DNA from: a bacterium
GTDB lineage: Bacteria; Ratteibacteria; UBA8468; B48-G9; DTJG01
NCBI GenBank assembly: GCA_026418655.1
Contig: JAOAAW010000178.1
Span: 1-11,611, forward strand
Reading direction: 5' to 3'
DNA: 11,611 nucleotides
In this document: piece by piece, positions 8,552-11,611 of the stretch
Numbering within the stretch: the stretch's first letter is position 1
Layout: every line of letters begins with the position of its first letter
The notes under the pieces: model-generated
Database searches by the model: none
The model's input: the letters and a program-made list of their open reading frames with translations, nothing else
Told to the model about the DNA's origin: nothing
Program-made: the position numbers and the translations under genes

Positions 8552-10556
8552 CTCTTGCAATCCTCTGTTTCAAAAAAACTAGTACATTGCTCAAAATAAG
8601 TTCTGAAAGTAAAAGTCCAAGAGCGAAATTAAGAAAGACCATCATTAACTTACCGCTGCTCACTTCGGTCAGAATCAGTTTTTCCATCTGACCGCTACTT
8701 ACAAAACTTATGCGATTTTTCTTAAAAATAGTTCTGATTTCTCCATATGAGATTTTTGAAAAGTCTCCTTCCTGCCATGGTATGTTGGCACTAATGCATT
8801 GCCTTTGTTCTCCTTCTTTATCTGAAAAAATGGCAGTCCAGATGCCAGGTATATCCGGTATATATGAAACCGCCTTCTTTTCGGTATTCTTTATTATTAT
8901 TTTTTCGCCCATCGGGTTTATAACGCTGACGGAATCAGCATTTTCAGTTCCTTTCACAATAACACTATCGCCAACAGATATTGAATTGGTATAACCTGAA
9001 AGATACTCAACCAGCATGCTCATCATCACAGGAAAAAATGGTTTGTTTTGAAAATTTGTCCATTGTCGATGTACATTAAATGTGAATAAAAAAATTCTGC
9101 CTTTACCAATTTTCTTCTCCAGAAGAAGCGGATACCCATTATCAAGTTTCATAAGTATATCCCCTGTTATTTCCCTGATAGGAAAACAGGCATTAAACCG
9201 TGTTGTTTTCAAATAATCAATGGTCTTTTCTCCAAATTCAGCAAACAGAGGATGCGCAGCTGCAACCCAGGCAACCTTTCCAGGTCTCAAAAATTCGCTT
9301 TTCTCTGCAATTTTTGCTGGCATCAGAAATTCGTTTTTGCCTTCTATTGTCCAATCTCTATTAAAATCCTCAGAAGTAATTCTATCGCCTGCAAAATATA
9401 TTAGGGTTCCTCCATCCACAATATATTCAATAATTTTTTCTCTAATGTTCTGCTCAATTTTCTGCGGATTAACCATCAGAATTGTCCTGTATTTTCCTAA
9501 AAAAATATCCTGAAATTCATTTGTTTTTCTTATATCAACTGTAATTGTACCTGTCGATTGCACCGATGATTTTATGTAAAAAACAGAAGTATCATCAGAC
9601 CCTGCAAGCAAAACTTTTTTCTCTGCTCCTCTTTCTTTCTGGTAATAAAAATAATTGTCTGGCTTCAAATCGTCTGAATACAAAATTTCGACCTTGAAAC
9701 TCTGACTATCCTTATCAGGTTTGACTTCAAACTCTCCAGTTTTTTTACCTGATACTGTAACAGATTTTGTGACTTCAAAATCATCCCCGGTTATTTTTAT
9801 TTCGGCTGTAATTTCTCGGTCATTCCAGTTGATAATCTCGCCAACATACATAGCTTTTCCCGATAAAGGATAGAAATCTTTTAACGTAAGATTTACTGGC
9901 TTTTCCTCACCACCAGCGTCGATTATCGTAATGTCGGGGTTTATTTTCTTAAAAGTCGCTGATGAAAAATTTTTCCAGCCGCTCTTTTGCATATCTGTAA
10001 TGACAAAAATCTTTAGATAGCCACTTTTCTTATCAAGCATAGAAAATGCCTGTTCAATTGCATTTTGAAGTGTGTTTCCATGAAAACCAGGTTGACTTTC
10101 ACGTATTTTTTTAGCTATGTCCTGATGAATTATGGAAAAAGGAATTATTTTACCTCCGGTAAAAATCACTGCAACATGTGTCTGTTTGTTCAATGAAGCG
10201 AGAATCTGTTCTGATGCGCGCTGGAGATTTTTCCATGCATAACCCGACAATGAGGACATACTCGCTGAATCATCAAGAACCAGTATTACCCAGGATTCTT
10301 TTTCCCTGAAAAGCGCCCTTTTGCTCACCGGCTGAGCAGCAGCAATAAAAAGAAACGCAATCAGTATTGCCCTCAGAAGAAGAATAAGAATTTCTTCGAG
10401 CTTCTGACGCCTTATTGTCTTTTTGCGGGTCAATTTGATAAACCTGAGTGTGCTGAAATAATAAGGTGGAGATTTCCGCCTTGAAAAAAGATGTATCAAA
10501 ACAGGTATGCTCACTCCTGCAATTCCCCATAGAAATAGTGGTTGAAGAAACCCCAT
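8538..10556 (-). CDS. BatA-type membrane protein with vWA domain and amidotransferase-like middle region
   Basis: The protein has 672 residues. The N-terminus (MGFLQPLFLWGIAGVSIPVL, then IHLFSRRKSPP) is the classic BatA/aerotolerance-regulator N-terminal domain (PF07584 type), with membrane helices at about 5-23 and 55-75. A vWA domain at 88-215 has MIDAS residues D95-D-S97-A-S99, T162 and D188. Beta-rich Ig-like segments follow at 218-300. Residues 312-510 look like a glutamine-amidotransferase-type Rossmann fold (GGTLIYFAGDRI at 382-393, then GKGRIFLFTFNVHRQW at 484-499) with no nucleophile Cys at the elbow. A C-terminal membrane helix lies at about 638-662. The domain order is nearly the same as in the next gene, which suggests an old duplication. 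It starts 9 bases after the DUF58 stop, with no recognisable Shine-Dalgarno, so coupling to DUF58 translation is likely. The 'aerotolerance' name is historical and does not show function here. Confidence 0.92.
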   Translation of the reverse strand: MGFLQPLFLWGIAGVSIPVLIHLFSRRKSPPYYFSTLRFIKLTRKKTIRRQKLEEILILLLRAILIAFLFIAAAQPVSKRALFREKESWVILVLDDSASMSSLSGYAWKNLQRASEQILASLNKQTHVAVIFTGGKIIPFSIIHQDIAKKIRESQPGFHGNTLQNAIEQAFSMLDKKSGYLKIFVITDMQKSGWKNFSSATFKKINPDITIIDAGGEEKPVNLTLKDFYPLSGKAMYVGEIINWNDREITAEIKITGDDFEVTKSVTVSGKKTGEFEVKPDKDSQSFKVEILYSDDLKPDNYFYYQKERGAEKKVLLAGSDDTSVFYIKSSVQSTGTITVDIRKTNEFQDIFLGKYRTILMVNPQKIEQNIREKIIEYIVDGGTLIYFAGDRITSEDFNRDWTIEGKNEFLMPAKIAEKSEFLRPGKVAWVAAAHPLFAEFGEKTIDYLKTTRFNACFPIREITGDILMKLDNGYPLLLEKKIGKGRIFLFTFNVHRQWTNFQNKPFFPVMMSMLVEYLSGYTNSISVGDSVIVKGTENADSVSVINPMGEKIIIKNTEKKAVSYIPDIPGIWTAIFSDKEGEQRQCISANIPWQEGDFSKISYGEIRTIFKKNRISFVSSGQMEKLILTEVSSGKLMMVFLNFALGLLLSELILSNVLVFLKQRIARDVKH
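8561..8566 (-). promoter_or_regulatory. Shine-Dalgarno site deciding the start of the second vWA gene
   Basis: AGAGGA on the minus strand lies 9 bases before ATG 8551 and only touches the alternative TTG at 8560. The spacing therefore selects 8551. The site is inside the 3' end of the BatA-type gene, whose TAA is at 8538-8540, so the two genes overlap by 14 bases. Confidence 0.75.
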
Positions 10557-10565
10557 AATGATTTA

Positions 10566-11474
10566 TCAGAATAAACGTGAACGAAGCTGCAAAAAATTAT
10601 AGAGAAAATAATCAAAAGGAGTTTGTGTTATGGCCCTCACATAATCAATACTTCTCTCCGAACAGGCTTTCTGATAGAAATAAAGAAACTGAGTGAAAAT
10701 ATTTCTGTATTCTTTACGTATAGCCTGACTATCCACAGGTATTCTTTCATCGGTTTCCATATCTATAAAATCCTTGAATCCTTCAAAAGGAAATTCTATC
10801 TCGGCTCTGTCAATTATATGAAAAACGATAATCTCATGGTGTTTATATCTGAAATGTGCCAGCCCACTCATTACTGCTTCTTTATCATCAAAAAGATCAG
10901 AAATGAGTATGATCAAACTTCTTCTCTTGATAATACCGGCTATTTTATGAAGGGTTTCGCCGATATTTGTATCTTTCCCGGGTTCGAGATTTTCAATATT
11001 TTCTATCAAAAAATGAAAATGACTGCGGGTTGAAGACGGTTTAATGAAATTTTTTATACCTGAATCAAAAGCAACAAGACCTGTGGAGTCATTCTGTTTC
11101 ATCATCAAATAACTCAGACAACCCGCCAGACATTTCGCATAGATAAATTTTGTGATAGCATCCTTCTGTCCCGAATAATTCATTGAATTACTGGTGTCAA
11201 GAAGAATATAAGCCTTTAAGTTCGTTTCTTCTCTAAACTCTCTAATGTACAGTCTATCGGTCCTTCCATAAACCTTCCAGTCAAGATACTTAGGATCATC
11301 GCCCACAACATACTGCCGATGTTCTGCAAATTCAATGCTTGAACCCTTATGGATGCTACGATGCAACCCTGATATAAAACCCTCAACAATTGTTTTTGCA
11401 ATGAGTGAAAGATTCCCAAAACGAGTAAGTATTTTTGGATCTAAAATCTTTGAAGATTTTTCTGTTGTACCCAT
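10566..11474 (-). CDS. DUF58 family protein with MIDAS motif
   Basis: The protein has 302 residues, the normal length for short DUF58 proteins without membrane helices. The diagnostic block is complete: GLHRSIHKGSSIEFAEHR (36-53), GDDPKYLDWKVYGRTDRLY (58-76) and REFREETNL (78-86). A vWA-like half follows with LLDTSNSM (91-98), in which D93, S95 and S97 form DxSxS; T169 and D193 fit the other MIDAS positions. DUF58 proteins are almost always encoded directly after moxR, as here (26-base gap), and are thought to be partners of the ATPase at the inner face of the membrane. The start ATG has no Shine-Dalgarno in the 26 bases before it. No better in-frame start is apparent, because the conserved region begins only about 35 residues in. 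Confidence 0.94.
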   Translation of the reverse strand: MGTTEKSSKILDPKILTRFGNLSLIAKTIVEGFISGLHRSIHKGSSIEFAEHRQYVVGDDPKYLDWKVYGRTDRLYIREFREETNLKAYILLDTSNSMNYSGQKDAITKFIYAKCLAGCLSYLMMKQNDSTGLVAFDSGIKNFIKPSSTRSHFHFLIENIENLEPGKDTNIGETLHKIAGIIKRRSLIILISDLFDDKEAVMSGLAHFRYKHHEIIVFHIIDRAEIEFPFEGFKDFIDMETDERIPVDSQAIRKEYRNIFTQFLYFYQKACSERSIDYVRAITQTPFDYFLYNFLQLRSRLF

Positions 11475-11500
11475 AAAAGTAAACTTATGCTAAAAACCCA

Positions 11501-11611
11501 TCAAGATTCATGGATTTCCTGAAGCAATCTCCCAACAATCTTACCTGAATCCACGCCATCTGCATCTGCTGTGAAATTTGTAAAAACCCTGTGCCTTAAA
11601 ACATTTTCTGC
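11501..11611 (-). CDS. moxR: MoxR family AAA+ ATPase, C-terminal end only
   Basis: The last 36 codons and the TGA stop of a gene that enters from the right edge. The residues (ENVLRHRVFTNFTADADG, then a KIVGRLLQEI helix) match the end of the MoxR lid domain, where the usual pattern is a VLRHR strand-turn, a short F/A-rich strand and a final helix ending in RLL. The catalytic Walker motifs lie outside the window, so activity cannot be judged. The position directly before a DUF58 gene is the usual one for moxR and strengthens the call. No terminator is visible between this stop and the DUF58 start. Confidence 0.87.
   Translation of the reverse strand, partial: AENVLRHRVFTNFTADADGVDSGKIVGRLLQEIHES

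Noticed and set aside
8552..8560. TTG start at 8560 for the second vWA gene
   Set aside because: The AGAGGA site ends directly at this codon with no spacer, whereas ATG 8551 has a 9-base spacer.
10623..11033. Plus-strand 136-codon open frame
   Set aside because: Antisense to the well-conserved DUF58 gene with no recognisable domain.

Overview
This AT-rich window is one strand of one operon. Eight genes are all read on the minus strand, from 11611 down to 1, with almost no space between them. Both edges cut a gene: the C-terminal end of a MoxR-type AAA+ ATPase at the right, and the N-terminal part of a FAD-dependent oxidoreductase at the left. The first 17 bases are not genomic. They match the Tn5 mosaic-end adapter of transposase-based library preparation, so base 1 is an assembly end.

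In transcription order the genes are: moxR (tail only), a DUF58 protein with a MIDAS motif, a BatA-type membrane vWA protein, a second membrane vWA protein with a glutamine-amidotransferase-like middle region, a large DUF4175-like membrane protein with coiled coils and a Gly-rich linker, a secreted protein with a jelly-roll/CBM-like C-terminus, a secreted PA14-like/PKD/TPR protein, and the FAD oxidoreductase (PF12831-like). Junctions are +26, +9, -14, +41, -23, -4 and -4 bases, so the set looks co-transcribed and partly translationally coupled. No promoter, terminator, RNA gene, CRISPR array or insertion sequence was found. The promoter presumably lies upstream of moxR, outside the window. No gene-free stretch exceeds 41 bases.

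From established knowledge, the MoxR-DUF58-BatA-vWA block is a widespread ATPase/vWA chaperone-like module acting at the membrane, and the version with amidotransferase-like vWA proteins plus a DUF4175-like protein is typical of Planctomycetes/Verrucomicrobia/Lentisphaerae/Omnitrophota-type bacteria. An uncultured, AT-rich Gram-negative of that broad group, probably a metagenome contig, is the best guess, but phylum cannot be fixed from this sequence. TGA is used as a normal stop, so the code is standard.

The likely division of labour, partly inferred, is as follows. Cytoplasmic MoxR remodels its partners. The DUF58 and vWA proteins present metal-dependent binding surfaces, the latter two in the periplasm. 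The DUF4175-like protein spans the membrane and acts as a periplasmic scaffold. The two secreted proteins could supply carbohydrate- or protein-binding surfaces. How the cytoplasmic flavoprotein fits is unknown and is the most curious part of the operon.
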